Origin: Anaerolineales bacterium UBA6663
GTDB lineage: Bacteria; Chloroflexota; Anaerolineae; Anaerolineales; UBA6663
DNA: 11,087 nt
Assembly (NCBI GenBank): GCA_002455335.1
Contig: DKKP01000013.1
Coordinates: 305-11,391, forward strand
Direction: 5' to 3'
Shown: positions 1-8,143 of the stretch, in pieces
How the letters are laid out: every line of letters starts with the position of its first letter
Numbering within the stretch: the first letter of the stretch is position 1
The notes under the pieces: generated by a model
What the model was told of the DNA's origin: nothing
Databases searched by the model: none
Seen by the model: only the letters and a program-made list of their open reading frames with translations
Translations under genes and position numbers: made by a program

Positions 1-1
1 G

Positions 2-736
2 ACAGTGGTGACCTCGGGCGCCTCCGGGATGTTGCCCTACGGCGTCATTCGGCTGCTGGCCGGCCTGGCCTTTGGGCTGGGCCTGATCCTGGTTGTGGTG
101 GGCGGCGCCGAGTTGTTCACCGGCAATACCCTGATCGTCATGGCCTTTGCCAGCGGCAAGGTGTCGCTCTGGTCGTTGTTGCGCAACTGGGCGATCGTAT
201 ACGCCGCCAACTTAGTCGGCGCCGTGGCCACAGCGGCCCTGGTCTTCCTCACAGGCCATTATGCCAACGGCGGCGGATCGGTCGGCCTGAACATGCTGAG
301 CACCGGCGAGGCGAAAACCGCCATCGCCTTTCTGCCGGCAGTCGCTTCGGGCATCCTCTGCAATGCCCTGGTCTGTCTGGCAGTCTGGCTGACGTTCAGT
401 GCCCGGACGACGACCGACAAGATCCTGTCGATCATCCCGCCGATCACGGCCTTCGTTGCGGCCAGCTTCGAGCACAGCGTGGCCAACATGTACTTCATCC
501 CAACCGCGCTCATGGTCAAAGCCTGGGGCACTCCCGCTTTCTGGGAGACGATCCAGCGCACGCCCGCCGATTTTCCGCACCTTACGTTTGCGAACTTCAT
601 CAATAACCTGGTGCCGGTGACGATCGGCAACATCATCGGCGGTGCGGTGATGGTTGGCCTGGTGTACTGGTTGGTGTATCTTAAGGATAAGCCCGGGCAT
701 CAATCCGCCCCACAGCCAGGCGCCGTTGCCGAGTAA
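2..736 (+). CDS. focA: Formate/nitrite transporter (FocA family), 5' end missing
   Basis: An inner-membrane channel of the FNT family, pentameric in known members, which passes formate or nitrite anions. The reading frame is already open at the left edge, so the true start and roughly 30-40 N-terminal residues (cytoplasmic tail and start of helix 1) lie outside the window; the GTG at position 5 is only the first internal start-like codon. Visible signs are the first FNT signature around [11 protein letters not shown], the second around [20 protein letters not shown], and the central pore histidine in [10 protein letters not shown] (codon 473-475). Several long hydrophobic helices are present and the C-terminal tail is short and polar. 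It ends 11 bp before fdsG on the same strand, so it is probably cotranscribed with the formate dehydrogenase. That context favours formate over nitrite as substrate. Nitrite (NirC-like) transport remains possible by sequence alone. Confidence 0.93.
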   Translation, partial: TVVTSGASGMLPYGVIRLLAGLAFGLGLILVVVGGAELFTGNTLIVMAFASGKVSLWSLLRNWAIVYAANLVGAVATAALVFLTGHYANGGGSVGLNMLSTGEAKTAIAFLPAVASGILCNALVCLAVWLTFSARTTTDKILSIIPPITAFVAASFEHSVANMYFIPTALMVKAWGTPAFWETIQRTPADFPHLTFANFINNLVPVTIGNIIGGAVMVGLVYWLVYLKDKPGHQSAPQPGAVAE

Positions 737-747
737 GGTTGAGGACC

Positions 748-1251
748 ATGACGTCCACGCTTTCTGGAGATCCCCGCCTCAAATCCGTGGACCGGGCCAT
801 CAAGAAAAACGGCGCGCGTGGCGATGCGCTGCTCGAGGTGCTCAACACGGCTCAGGAATCCTTCGGATACCTCTCGCAGGATTTGATTCGCTACGTCGCG
901 CGCGAGCTGCATGTGCCGCTCGCGCGCGTGTACGGCGTGGCGACGTTCTACCACCTGTTTACTTTCAAACCCAAGGGTGACCACACCTGCATCGTCTGTC
1001 TGGGCACGGCTTGCTACGTCAAGGGCGCGGGCGATATCGTCGCCGCGCTCGAGGCCGAGTACGAGGTAAAGAGCGGCGGCACCACGGCCGACGGCCGGCT
1101 GAGCGTGACGACAGCGCGTTGTCTGGGGAGTTGCGGCCTGGCGCCGATGCTTGTTCTCGACGGCGCCGTGCTGGCCAGGAACGATGCAAACTCGACGCTC
1201 GAGCGCGTTGCGGTCGTGCTCGATGGAACCCCGGCGCAGGAGGCGGACTGA
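748..1251 (+). CDS. fdsG: NAD-dependent formate dehydrogenase gamma subunit (NuoE/HoxE-like)
   Basis: A thioredoxin-fold [2Fe-2S] protein of 167 residues, homologous to NuoE of complex I and HoxE of bidirectional hydrogenase. It works as the small electron-transfer subunit bound to the FMN/NAD subunit. The four cluster ligands are visible as C84-x4-C89 (CLGTAC) and C125-x3-C129 (CLGSC). The N-terminal helical part has the family pattern [15 protein letters not shown] and the conserved [13 protein letters not shown] chose the ATG at 748 because an upstream TTG at 739 adds only three residues and lies too close to the AAGG at 735-738, which is well spaced for 748. The stop overlaps the fdsB start by one base, which suggests translational coupling. 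Its sequence looks closer to HoxE than to classical proteobacterial FdsG, but no hydrogenase genes follow and a formate dehydrogenase alpha subunit does. Confidence 0.92.
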   Translation: MTSTLSGDPRLKSVDRAIKKNGARGDALLEVLNTAQESFGYLSQDLIRYVARELHVPLARVYGVATFYHLFTFKPKGDHTCIVCLGTACYVKGAGDIVAALEAEYEVKSGGTTADGRLSVTTARCLGSCGLAPMLVLDGAVLARNDANSTLERVAVVLDGTPAQEAD

Positions 1252-2930
1252 TGCAGCCCCACGACCTGCAGACCATCGCGTCAAAAGTCCAGGCGGTGCG
1301 CGGTAAACAGCGCACGCGGCTGATGTGTTGCGGCAGCACGGCCTGTCTCTCGTCCGGTGCCGAGGCGGTGCGAACCGCGCTCGATCAGGCCGTCAAGGCC
1401 CAGGGCCTGGCCGCCGATGTGCATGTCGGCACCTCAGGTTGTCTCGGGCTGTGCGGCCGCGGTCCGCTCGTCCGCCGCGAGGCCGACGGTGAACCGGCGC
1501 TGACGTATCATGACGTCGATGCCGAGGTGGCTGCCCGGATCGTGGCGACCGAGGCGCCCTCTGCGCCCGACGTCGCGTCGCCCGACGTCGCGTCGCCCGA
1601 TCTCACGTCGCCCGACGTCGCGTCGCCCGACCTCACGGCGCACATCCTGCCCGAGACGCATCCGTTCTTCGCCCGTCAGCACAAGGTCGTGTTGGCGCTC
1701 AACGGCACGATCGACCCCGAGCACCTCGAGGACTACATCGCGCACGGTGGGTATGCGGCTTTCGCCCGGGTGGTGACGACCATGTCCCCGGCCGAGGCCT
1801 GCGACGAGGTCAAACGCAGTGGGCTGCGCGGGCGTGGGGGCGCCGGTTTTCCGACCGGGATCAAGTGGCGCGCCGTCCTTGATCATCCCGGCGAACGCAA
1901 GTTCGTGATCGCCAACGGCGACGAGGGCGACCCCGGCGCGTACATGGATCGCACGGTCATGGAGGACCTGCCGCATCAGGTCATCGAGGGCATGTTGATC
2001 GCGGGCTACGCGGTCGGCGCGCAGCAGGGCTATCTCTACGTCCGCGGCGAGTACCCGTTGGCCGTCAAACGCCTCGAGAAGGCGATCCGCGCCGCGGGGC
2101 GGCAGGGCCTGCTCGGCGCCAACATCTTCGGCACGGACTTCAGCTTCAAGCTCGACATCCGCATCGGCGCCGGCGCCTTTGTTTGCGGCGAAGAGACAGC
2201 GCTGATGGCCTCGGTCGAGGGGAGCCGCGGCGTCCCGCGGATGCGCCCGCCGTACCCGGCCCAGAGCGGGCTGTGGGGCTGCCCAACGCTGATCAACAAC
2301 GTCGAGACCTTCGCCAACATCGCGCCGCTGTTCGCCGGCGGCGCTGAGAAGTTCGCGTCGGTCGGCACCGAGAAGAGCAAAGGAACCAAGATCTTTGCGC
2401 TGGCCGGCAAGCTCAATCAGACAGGCCTGATCGAGGTGCCGATGGGCATCACGCTCCGCGAGATCGTCTTCACGATCGGCGGCGGCATCCCGGATGGCAA
2501 GGCCTTCAAGGCCGCGCAGACCGGCGGGCCAAGCGGCGGCTGCATCCCGGCCGAGCACCTCGATACCCCGGTCGATTACGAGAGCCTGCGCGCGCTCGGC
2601 GCGATCATGGGCTCGGGCGGCCTGATCGTGCTAGACGAGACAAGCAGCATGCCCGACGTCGCCCGGTTCTTCATGGAGTTTTGCGCCGACGAGAGCTGCG
2701 GCAAGTGCGTGCCCTGTCGGGTCGGCACAGTGCAAATGCACGGCCTGCTCGACAAGATCATGCAACAGCGGGCCACGCCTGCCGATATCGAGAAGCTTCA
2801 GCGTCTGGGCGAGCTTGTGAAACGCACCAGCCTGTGCGGGCTCGGCCAATCGGCGCCGAACCCGGTGCTCAGCACGCTGCGCTATTTCCGCCACGAGTAC
2901 GACGCGCTGGTGAGCGAGGGGCAAGCATGA
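1251..2930 (+). CDS. fdsB: NAD-dependent formate dehydrogenase beta subunit (NuoF/HoxF-like)
   Basis: The 559-residue diaphorase subunit that binds FMN and NAD(H) and passes electrons between NAD+ and the Fe-S chain. An N-terminal thioredoxin-like domain (about residues 20-105) keeps four cysteines, C27-x4-C32 and C64-x3-C68, so it may hold its own [2Fe-2S] cluster as in HoxF. A repetitive linker (residues 106-130) follows. Next come the NADH/FMN domain with [13 protein letters not shown] (191-203) and [13 protein letters not shown] (222-234), an SLBB segment, and the C-terminal [4Fe-4S] domain with C483-x2-C486-x2-C489 and C529. The start at 1251 is supported by a strong AGGAGG at 1238-1243, seven bases upstream. 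Its last bases overlap the fdsA ATG (ATGA at 2927-2930). NADP specificity cannot be excluded by eye. The odd part is the five-fold repeat in the linker. Confidence 0.95.
   Translation: MQPHDLQTIASKVQAVRGKQRTRLMCCGSTACLSSGAEAVRTALDQAVKAQGLAADVHVGTSGCLGLCGRGPLVRREADGEPALTYHDVDAEVAARIVATEAPSAPDVASPDVASPDLTSPDVASPDLTAHILPETHPFFARQHKVVLALNGTIDPEHLEDYIAHGGYAAFARVVTTMSPAEACDEVKRSGLRGRGGAGFPTGIKWRAVLDHPGERKFVIANGDEGDPGAYMDRTVMEDLPHQVIEGMLIAGYAVGAQQGYLYVRGEYPLAVKRLEKAIRAAGRQGLLGANIFGTDFSFKLDIRIGAGAFVCGEETALMASVEGSRGVPRMRPPYPAQSGLWGCPTLINNVETFANIAPLFAGGAEKFASVGTEKSKGTKIFALAGKLNQTGLIEVPMGITLREIVFTIGGGIPDGKAFKAAQTGGPSGGCIPAEHLDTPVDYESLRALGAIMGSGGLIVLDETSSMPDVARFFMEFCADESCGKCVPCRVGTVQMHGLLDKIMQQRATPADIEKLQRLGELVKRTSLCGLGQSAPNPVLSTLRYFRHEYDALVSEGQA
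1566..1640 (+). repeat. Five tandem 15-bp repeats inside fdsB
   Basis: Five in-frame copies of a 15-bp unit encode the pentapeptide P-D-(V/L)-(A/T)-(S/A). Copies 1, 2 and 4 (from 1566, 1581 and 1611) are identical, CCCGACGTCGCGTCG. Copies 3 and 5 are diverged variants encoding PDLTS and PDLTA. They lie exactly between the N-terminal [2Fe-2S] domain and the FMN/NAD domain, so the peptide is probably an extended, acidic, proline-rich flexible linker. The identical copies suggest recent expansion by slippage. Confidence 0.95.
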
Positions 2931-5803
2931 TCACTCTGACCATCGACGGCCAGACGCTCAGCGTCAAACCCGGCACGACAGCGCTCGACGCCGCGCTCGC
3001 TCACGACATCGACATCCCGCGGCTCTGCCATCACCCCGAGCTCAAGCCCTCCGGCGGCTGCCGGCTGTGTCTGGTCGAGGTCGAGGGGCGGCCCAACCCG
3101 GTGCCGAGCTGCGGTCTGACTGTCGAGCCCGGCATGGTCGTGCGCACGCAGAGCGAGCAGTTGACCGCGCTCCGTCGCGACACGCTCGATCTGTTCATCT
3201 CCGATCACCCGCTCGATTGCGTCACCTGCGACAAGGCCGGTGCCTGCGCGCTGCAGAAGTACGCGTACGACTATGGCCTGACCGAAACCACTTTCGAGAA
3301 GAACATCTCGCGCACGCTGTATCAAGACGACAACCCGTTCTTCATCCGCGACCACAAGTACTGCATCCTGTGCGGCAAGTGCACGCGCGTCTGCGACGAA
3401 GTGGTCGGCGCGCACGCGATCGAGATTGTCGACCGCGGCTTTGGTAGCCACGTCGCCACGCCCTTCGACGGCCCGATGATCGACTCGAGCTGTGTGTTCT
3501 GCGGCAGCTGCGTCCAGGTCTGCCCGACGGCCGCGCTGCTCCCCGTCTCGCGGCTCAAGCAGGGCCGCGAGTGGGAGCTCGACCGCAAGCGCACGATCTG
3601 CGGCTACTGCGGCGTGGGCTGCGCGATCGAGTACCGCACCAAAGGAAACAAGATCGTGTACGCCCAGGGCTACGCCGAGGCGCCGGTCAACGGCGAGTTC
3701 CTGTGTACAAAGGGCCGCTTTGGCTGGGACTTCGCCCAGCATCCCGATCGGCTCACCCGACCGCTGGTCCGCAAGGATCTGGCGCATCAGCTCGGGCTGA
3801 GCGCCGAGCCGTGGGCGCTCGGCCCGACGCAGCGCGCCACGCTCGACGATTTCGTCCCGGTCGCCTGGGATGTCGCGCTCGACCTCGTGGCGACAAAGCT
3901 GGCCGAGACCGTTTTCGCGTCTGGGCCCGACTCGATCGCCAGCCTGGCCTCGGCGCGCTGCACCAACGAAGACAACTACCTCTTCCAAAAGCTGATGCGC
4001 GCAACGATCGGCACCAACAACGTCGATCACTGCGCGCGGCTGTGCCACGCCAGCACGGTCTCGGGGTTGGCCATGGCCTTTGGCGGCGGCGCGATGACGA
4101 ACGCGATCCACGAGATCCGCGACGCCGACTGCCTGTTCGTCACAGGCTCGAACACCACCGAGTCGCATCCGGTCATCAGCTACGAGATGGTGCGCGCCGT
4201 GAAGTCCGGCGCCAACCTGCTGCTGGTCGACCCACGCCGGATCCCGCTGGCCGAGCACGCCACGCTCTGGCTGCAGACCAAACCCGGCACCGACATCTAC
4301 GTCTTCCTGGCGATGGCGCACGTCATCCTGCGCGAGGGCTGGGTTGATCAGGACTTTGTCGCTTCGCGCACCGAAGGCTTCGCCGAGTTCGCCCGGTCGG
4401 TCGAGTTCGTCACGCCCGAGCTCGCGGCGCTCGAGAGCGGCGTGCCGTCCGACAAGATCGTCCAGGCGGCGCGCATGTACGCGCTTGGCGAGCGCGCCAG
4501 CGGTGTCTCGAAATACGCGGGCGAGCCGCGCGGGCACTCGGGTATCTTCTGGGCGATGGGCATCACCCAGCGGCGCAACGGCACCGAGATGGTGTTGTCG
4601 CTTGCCAACCTGGCGATGATGACCGGGCAGCTGAGCAAGCCGAGCACGGGCGTCAACCCGTTGCGCGGGCAATCGAACGTCCAGGGCTGTAGCGACATGG
4701 GCGCGTTGCCCGATGTGCTCCCCGGCTACCAGAAGGTCACGGATGCGCCGAAACGCCAGGCTGTGGCTGAGAAGTGGGGGCTGGCCGATCTGCCGGCCGA
4801 GCCCGGACTGACCGTCACCGAGATCATGGCCGCCGCGCACGACCGGCGTGTGCGCTCGATGTATATCATGGGCGAGAACCCGATGCTCAGCGACCCCAAC
4901 CTCGAGCACGTCGAGGAGTCGCTGCGCAAGCTCGACTTCCTGGCGGTGCAGGAGATCTTCCTGAGCGAGACCGCGCAACTGGCGCACGTGGTGCTGCCGG
5001 CGTCGTCGTGGCTGGAGAAGGACGGCACCAAGACCAACACCGAGCGCCGCGTCCAGTCGCTGCACCCCGTGCTCAAGACGCCGGGCGACTCGAAACCCGA
5101 CTGGTGGATCGTGGCCGAGTTGGGCAAGCGGTTGGAGGGGTTGTTGGAGCGTGTGAACCAGCGACGCAGAACGGTCGACGAAGACCCGGCAGCAAGCGGT
5201 TCGCGACCCGCCGTCCGTCGTCACTGGGGCTATTCCAGCCCAGCCCAGATCACGGACGAGATCACGACTGTGTCGCCGGCGTATCGCGGCATCGTGCATC
5301 GGCGGCTGGGAGATCAGGGGCTGGTCTGGCCCTGCCCGAGCGAAGATCACCCGGGCACGGCGATCCTACATGCCACGACCTTCACGCGCGGGCTGGGCAA
5401 GTTCCACGCGGTCACCGCGAAGCCGCCGGTCGAGCAACCCGACGCCGAGTACCCGCTTGTGCTCTCGACCGGGCGCGTGATCTACCACTACCATACCGGC
5501 ACGATGTCGCGGCGCAGTGCGCCCCTGCACTGGCGCGACCCACGCGACTGGGTCGAAATTAACGCAGTCGATGCGCAGGCCGCCGGCATCGCCGACGCGT
5601 CGCCGGTCGTCATCCGCAGCCGGCGCGGCGAGGTCAAGACCCAGGCGCGGATCAGCGAGCATGTGCCGCCCGGTGTGATCTTCCTCGCCTTCCATTGGGC
5701 CGAGGCGCCCGCGAACCTGCTGACGCAGGACCACACGGTCGATCCCTATGCCAAGATCCCGGAGTTCAAGCTCTGTACGGTGCGGGTCGAAGCGGTGAAC
5801 TGA
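2927..5803 (+). CDS. fdsA: NAD-dependent formate dehydrogenase alpha subunit, Cys-type, Mo/W-bis-MGD
   Basis: The 958-residue catalytic subunit, which oxidises formate to CO2 at a bis-molybdopterin-guanine-dinucleotide Mo or W centre; the length matches known FdsA proteins. The N-terminal third is NuoG/HoxU-like. It has a [2Fe-2S] ferredoxin domain (C34, C45, C48, C62), a His-Cys cluster (H94, C98, C101, C107) and two [4Fe-4S] clusters (C146/149/152/156 and C189/192/195/199). The catalytic part starts with the proximal cluster C225, C228, C232, C260 and the nearby K262. The metal ligand is C373 followed by H374 (CARLCHAS, codon TGC at 4043), so it is not a selenoprotein. A C-terminal molybdopterin dinucleotide-binding domain follows. 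The ATG at 2927 overlaps the fdsB stop and has GAGGGG six bases upstream. Residues about 737-766 form an arginine-rich insertion that I do not expect in the family. No fdhD sulfurase gene is in the window. Confidence 0.96.
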   Translation: MITLTIDGQTLSVKPGTTALDAALAHDIDIPRLCHHPELKPSGGCRLCLVEVEGRPNPVPSCGLTVEPGMVVRTQSEQLTALRRDTLDLFISDHPLDCVTCDKAGACALQKYAYDYGLTETTFEKNISRTLYQDDNPFFIRDHKYCILCGKCTRVCDEVVGAHAIEIVDRGFGSHVATPFDGPMIDSSCVFCGSCVQVCPTAALLPVSRLKQGREWELDRKRTICGYCGVGCAIEYRTKGNKIVYAQGYAEAPVNGEFLCTKGRFGWDFAQHPDRLTRPLVRKDLAHQLGLSAEPWALGPTQRATLDDFVPVAWDVALDLVATKLAETVFASGPDSIASLASARCTNEDNYLFQKLMRATIGTNNVDHCARLCHASTVSGLAMAFGGGAMTNAIHEIRDADCLFVTGSNTTESHPVISYEMVRAVKSGANLLLVDPRRIPLAEHATLWLQTKPGTDIYVFLAMAHVILREGWVDQDFVASRTEGFAEFARSVEFVTPELAALESGVPSDKIVQAARMYALGERASGVSKYAGEPRGHSGIFWAMGITQRRNGTEMVLSLANLAMMTGQLSKPSTGVNPLRGQSNVQGCSDMGALPDVLPGYQKVTDAPKRQAVAEKWGLADLPAEPGLTVTEIMAAAHDRRVRSMYIMGENPMLSDPNLEHVEESLRKLDFLAVQEIFLSETAQLAHVVLPASSWLEKDGTKTNTERRVQSLHPVLKTPGDSKPDWWIVAELGKRLEGLLERVNQRRRTVDEDPAASGSRPAVRRHWGYSSPAQITDEITTVSPAYRGIVHRRLGDQGLVWPCPSEDHPGTAILHATTFTRGLGKFHAVTAKPPVEQPDAEYPLVLSTGRVIYHYHTGTMSRRSAPLHWRDPRDWVEINAVDAQAAGIADASPVVIRSRRGEVKTQARISEHVPPGVIFLAFHWAEAPANLLTQDHTVDPYAKIPEFKLCTVRVEAVN

Positions 5804-5804
5804 C

Positions 5805-5857
5805 ACGACAACGCGAACGCCCGGTCGGGAGCCCTGACCGGGCGTTCGCGTTGTCGT
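5805..5857. terminator. Perfect 22-bp stem-loop between convergent operons
   Basis: The arms 5805-5826 and 5836-5857 are perfectly complementary over 22 bases, with a 9-base loop (GGGAGCCCT). The hairpin starts one base after the fdsA stop and ends directly against the stop codon (5858-5860) of the membrane protein gene on the opposite strand. The T-run after the stem is short on both sides (TTTA on the + strand). It therefore probably acts as a bidirectional terminator or RNA 3'-end stabiliser rather than a textbook intrinsic terminator. Confidence 0.85.
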
Positions 5858-6826
5858 TTATCCGTTTCGGCTCAGCCGACGATACCGGCGGACGTTCTGG
5901 ATCAGCTGGAAGAGCGAGATCGCGAAACTGATCAGGAGGCCGAAGAAGAAATACTGGTTGATGATAGCGACGATATCGGCGAGCTTAAGTTGCTCGTCCG
6001 GGTGCGCGCCGGCCGGCGCGACCAGGATCACCCACACCCCCGCCGACAGCAGCAGGCAGATCAGGGCCAGCGACAGGAGCTCGAAACCGATCTGCATCCC
6101 GGCATGAAAGCGAACCCAATCGGGGCGAGCCAAGTTGATCGCGGATTGAATCATCCCGGCGCTTAGCGCCACCAGGAAGGCCGCTGAGAGGGAGAACCAG
6201 ATCGGCGCGAGCCTGAAGGGGCCGATTCCGGCGTCGGGTGTGCTCAAAACCCCATAGCTGATGGCCAGAAAGACCGCCAGCAGCACGATCTGAAGCGCCG
6301 ATTCCAGAGGCGAGATCCTGGGATGCGATGGGGTTCGGTTGACGCTGTCGGGGTGGCCCGTCAGCCAGCCCCACCGGCCGGGATGTTCCTGCGCGGTGCG
6401 CTGGATCAGCACAAAGACCAGGGTCACCACGGCCGACTGCATGACCGCCTGCAGCGTAAGCCGCGAGAACATCTCGTTCAGCGGGAGATCGAGCGCGATG
6501 GTGAGCACGATCTGAAGCGCGAAGGCGATGAGCATGTTGATGCCGAGCACCCTGATGTAGATCGAGAACAAGGCGGGGCCGATAAGCTGTTTGCCGAACA
6601 TCAGCCCGCCCGAATCGGGTCGATAGCGGCCCGCCACGGAGAGCGGGTGGCCGTAATCCTTGAGGATGTCTTGCTGCTCCGAGTCAGTCAGCGGTCGACC
6701 GAGCAGCGCTTCTTGATCTTCCATACGCGAATGGATGTTGTCGGACAACTCGCTGAGGATGTCCTTCTTCTGCTGCTCCGGTAGAAACATCCCGACGGAT
6801 TCGAGATAGCGGTCAACCTGTGTCAT
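5858..6826 (-). CDS. Membrane protein with N-terminal HAAS-like domain, PadR partner
   Basis: A 322-residue integral membrane protein of unknown function. The first 75 residues are soluble and charged, with the pattern RYLESVGMFLPEQQKKDIL, SELSDNIHSRMED and ILKDYGHPLSVAGRY. This resembles the HAAS/DUF1700-type helical region often encoded beside PadR regulators. About six hydrophobic segments follow, roughly at residues 85-112, 122-145, 172-194, 203-230, 240-265 and 277-303, and the C-terminus is basic. I prefer the ATG at 6826, because AAAAGG at 6835-6840 sits eight bases upstream; a GTG at 6835 would overlap that site. The gene begins 13 bp after the PadR stop, so the two form one operon. 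Such pairs are usually linked to cell-envelope or stress responses, but nothing here names a substrate. Confidence 0.85.
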   Translation of the reverse strand: MTQVDRYLESVGMFLPEQQKKDILSELSDNIHSRMEDQEALLGRPLTDSEQQDILKDYGHPLSVAGRYRPDSGGLMFGKQLIGPALFSIYIRVLGINMLIAFALQIVLTIALDLPLNEMFSRLTLQAVMQSAVVTLVFVLIQRTAQEHPGRWGWLTGHPDSVNRTPSHPRISPLESALQIVLLAVFLAISYGVLSTPDAGIGPFRLAPIWFSLSAAFLVALSAGMIQSAINLARPDWVRFHAGMQIGFELLSLALICLLLSAGVWVILVAPAGAHPDEQLKLADIVAIINQYFFFGLLISFAISLFQLIQNVRRYRRLSRNG

Positions 6827-6839
6827 AGCCGTCACCTTT

Positions 6840-7205
6840 TCACTTGACCCCTGTGAGATGTCGATCAGCCTCGGACCCGCCCTGCGTGATCAAACGCAGC
6901 GACGCGTTGATGCCCTCCCATTCATCCAACAGCTGTGCCCGGATCGTTTGACCCGCAGCCGACACGCGATAGAAACGCTTGTTCCGTTTGTCTTCCTCAC
7001 GCCACTCGCTGTCGAGCAGGCCTTGAGACTCGAGCCGGCGGAGAAGCGGGTAGAGCGTGTTTTCATCGATCTCCAGCCCGCGCTCGGCCAGGGCTTTGCG
7101 CAAGGCATAGCCGTAGTGCTCGGTCCGCAGCTGAGTCAGCACGGCCAGCACCAGATACCCGCGGCGCAGTTCGAGGCGTAGGTTCTCAAGCAATTCGTCG
7201 GACAT
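6840..7205 (-). CDS. PadR-family transcriptional repressor
   Basis: A small (121 residues) winged-helix DNA-binding protein of the PadR family, cytoplasmic and expected to be a dimer. The diagnostic core is present: LRRGYLVLAVL at the start of the first helix, HYGYALRKAL, the recognition region NTLYPLLRRLESQGLL, and the wing KRNKRFYRVSAAG. A short C-terminal helix (LLDEWEGINASL) would serve dimerisation. The start at 7205 (MSDELL) fits family length and has AAGG at 7214-7217, eight bases upstream. Starts further upstream would run into the promoter palindrome. It is the first gene of a two-gene operon with the HAAS-type membrane protein. A strong promoter with an overlapping palindrome lies just upstream, so negative autoregulation is likely. 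The inducing signal cannot be read from the sequence. Confidence 0.93.
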   Translation of the reverse strand: MSDELLENLRLELRRGYLVLAVLTQLRTEHYGYALRKALAERGLEIDENTLYPLLRRLESQGLLDSEWREEDKRNKRFYRVSAAGQTIRAQLLDEWEGINASLRLITQGGSEADRHLTGVK

Positions 7206-7219
7206 GAACTCTGCCTTGT

Positions 7220-7250
7220 GTCGTACACTGTATGATAAACAGTATACGAC
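7220..7250. promoter_or_regulatory. Palindromic operator overlapping the padR -10 box
   Basis: Two 12-base arms, GTCGTACACTGT (7220-7231) and ACAGTATACGAC (7239-7250), are complementary at 11 of 12 positions across a 7-base AT-rich spacer. The right arm contains the -10 hexamer, so a bound dimer would block RNA polymerase. An ACGTACAGT-like half-site follows at about 7249-7257. That PadR itself is the binder is inferred from position and family habit. Confidence 0.75.
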
Positions 7251-7269
7251 GTACAGTCTCATAAGTCAA
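7241..7269 (-). promoter_or_regulatory. Sigma70-type promoter of the padR operon
   Basis: On the minus strand, TTGACT (7264-7269) and TATACT (7241-7246) are separated by exactly 17 bases, a near-consensus housekeeping promoter. Transcription should start near 7234, giving a leader of about 28 bases before the padR ATG at 7205. It separates padR from the upstream isopentenyl phosphate kinase gene on the same strand. Confidence 0.8.
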
Positions 7270-7294
7270 GCTGCGGTGCGTATCTCGGTTTCGA

Positions 7295-7380
7295 GGTTCA
7301 GACGCGCTGAGGAAGCGTTGTCCCGAACACGGGCTGCTGGGTTCAGGTGCGCCGCCGCAGCGTTGTCCCGGGCACAGGCT
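7295..7380 (-). repeat. Tandem 45-bp-period duplication of the ipk gene 3' end
   Basis: Segments 7295-7335 and 7340-7380 match at 32 of 41 positions by hand count. The right copy is the 3' end of the isopentenyl phosphate kinase gene with its stop. The left copy lies outside the gene and in the equivalent frame still reads PVFGTTLPQRV-stop, against PVPGTTLRRRT-stop in the real gene. It is therefore a decayed duplicate of the gene tail, produced by tandem duplication. Confidence 0.8.
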
Positions 7381-8125
7381 CGCCGCGGAGCGCGGCAGCC
7401 ACCTGACCGGGGACCTCGCCGGAGAAGATCAGGGCGGTCGCGCCGGGCACTTGTCTCAGCAGGTTGAGGGTCTCGTGGATTTTGGCGGCCATCCCGCCTG
7501 TGACGTCGGTGGCCTGAGCGGCGCCGGCGTTGACGGCCATGCCATCGACGATCTCGGGCACCAGCTCGCCATCCGGCCAGCCGGTGAGCACACCGACATC
7601 TCGGCCTGCGAGCAGGATGTGCGCCGGCTTGAGCCGGGGTGCGAGATAGCCGAACACGTCCTCGGTCGACACGATCGTGCCCCCGCGGACGCGGTCGATC
7701 GCCACGTCGCCGTACACCACAGGGATCAGGCTGTGCGCGAGCGCAACCTGCAGGGGCTCCAGGGCGAACGCGACAAGCCGACCGTCTTCGCAGATCGTCG
7801 AGGCCGAGGGTGGGCAGTTGAGCACCGGCAGCCCGGCCGTGCGCGCGGCGTCGATGACGTGGCGGTTGAGCAGCGCGGCCGCGGCCTGCACCTCGGCGAA
7901 GCCCCGCCAGCCCTCTTCTGAGCGCACGCCGTCCCGGGTGCCGTACCGCTTCCCCTCGACGTGGCCAAACGAGCCCGAGCCGTGGCCGAGGACCAGCCGC
8001 ACGTCGTGGTTTGCCCGCGCCGAGGCGATCTCGTCCATCAGCCGGGCGAGCGTCTCGGCGCGCAACGCACGCGGCGTGGCCTTGTCGGTGATCAGCGATC
8101 CGCCGAGTTTGAGGAAGAGGAGCAT
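7343..8125 (-). CDS. ipk: Isopentenyl phosphate kinase
   Basis: A 260-residue kinase of the amino acid kinase superfamily that phosphorylates isopentenyl phosphate with ATP to give isopentenyl diphosphate, the last step of the alternative mevalonate pathway. The N-terminal FLKLGGSLITDK carries the ATP-binding lysines (K6, K15). GHGSGSFGH (residues 47-55) contains the family's catalytic histidine, H55, which distinguishes isopentenyl phosphate kinases from other members such as carbamate or glutamate kinases. Later motifs VVYGDVAID, ILLAGRDVGVLTG and DVTGGMAAKI match the nucleotide-binding half. The length is normal for the family. It lies downstream of mevalonate kinase on the same strand, 108 bp away, and that gap looks like a later insertion. 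In bacteria this enzyme is best known from Chloroflexota. The start ATG at 8125 has only a weak AGG-type ribosome site. Confidence 0.93.
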   Translation of the reverse strand: MLLFLKLGGSLITDKATPRALRAETLARLMDEIASARANHDVRLVLGHGSGSFGHVEGKRYGTRDGVRSEEGWRGFAEVQAAAALLNRHVIDAARTAGLPVLNCPPSASTICEDGRLVAFALEPLQVALAHSLIPVVYGDVAIDRVRGGTIVSTEDVFGYLAPRLKPAHILLAGRDVGVLTGWPDGELVPEIVDGMAVNAGAAQATDVTGGMAAKIHETLNLLRQVPGATALIFSGEVPGQVAAALRGEPVPGTTLRRRT

Positions 8126-8143
8126 AAGCCTGGCGCCTGTCGG

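Noticed and set aside
1566..1640. CRISPR array
   Set aside because: The repeats are 15 bp, directly adjacent without spacers, and in frame inside a coding sequence.
1434..2558. A 374-codon minus-strand open frame with a repeated [13 protein letters not shown] segment
   Set aside because: The peptide repeat is just the fdsB 15-bp minisatellite read backwards; the rest is antisense to the conserved FMN/NAD domain.
2681..2926. Longer N-terminus for FdsA starting inside fdsB
   Set aside because: The extra 82 residues overlap the conserved Fe-S end of fdsB in another frame. The ATG at 2927 has a good ribosome site and starts exactly at the ferredoxin domain.
4043..4045. Selenocysteine at the catalytic position of FdsA
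   Set aside because: The codon is TGC (Cys), and no in-frame TGA is present before the stop.
2882..5350. An 822-codon open frame on the minus strand, antisense to fdsA
   Set aside because: It mirrors the codon pattern of a GC-rich gene whose Fe-S and catalytic motifs are all intact on the + strand. The antisense product is Arg/His/Asp-rich without a recognisable domain or ribosome site.
748..5803. Bidirectional [NiFe] hydrogenase (HoxEFU) rather than formate dehydrogenase
   Set aside because: The third gene carries a full molybdopterin formate dehydrogenase domain fused to the HoxU-like part, no HoxY/HoxH follows, and a formate channel precedes.
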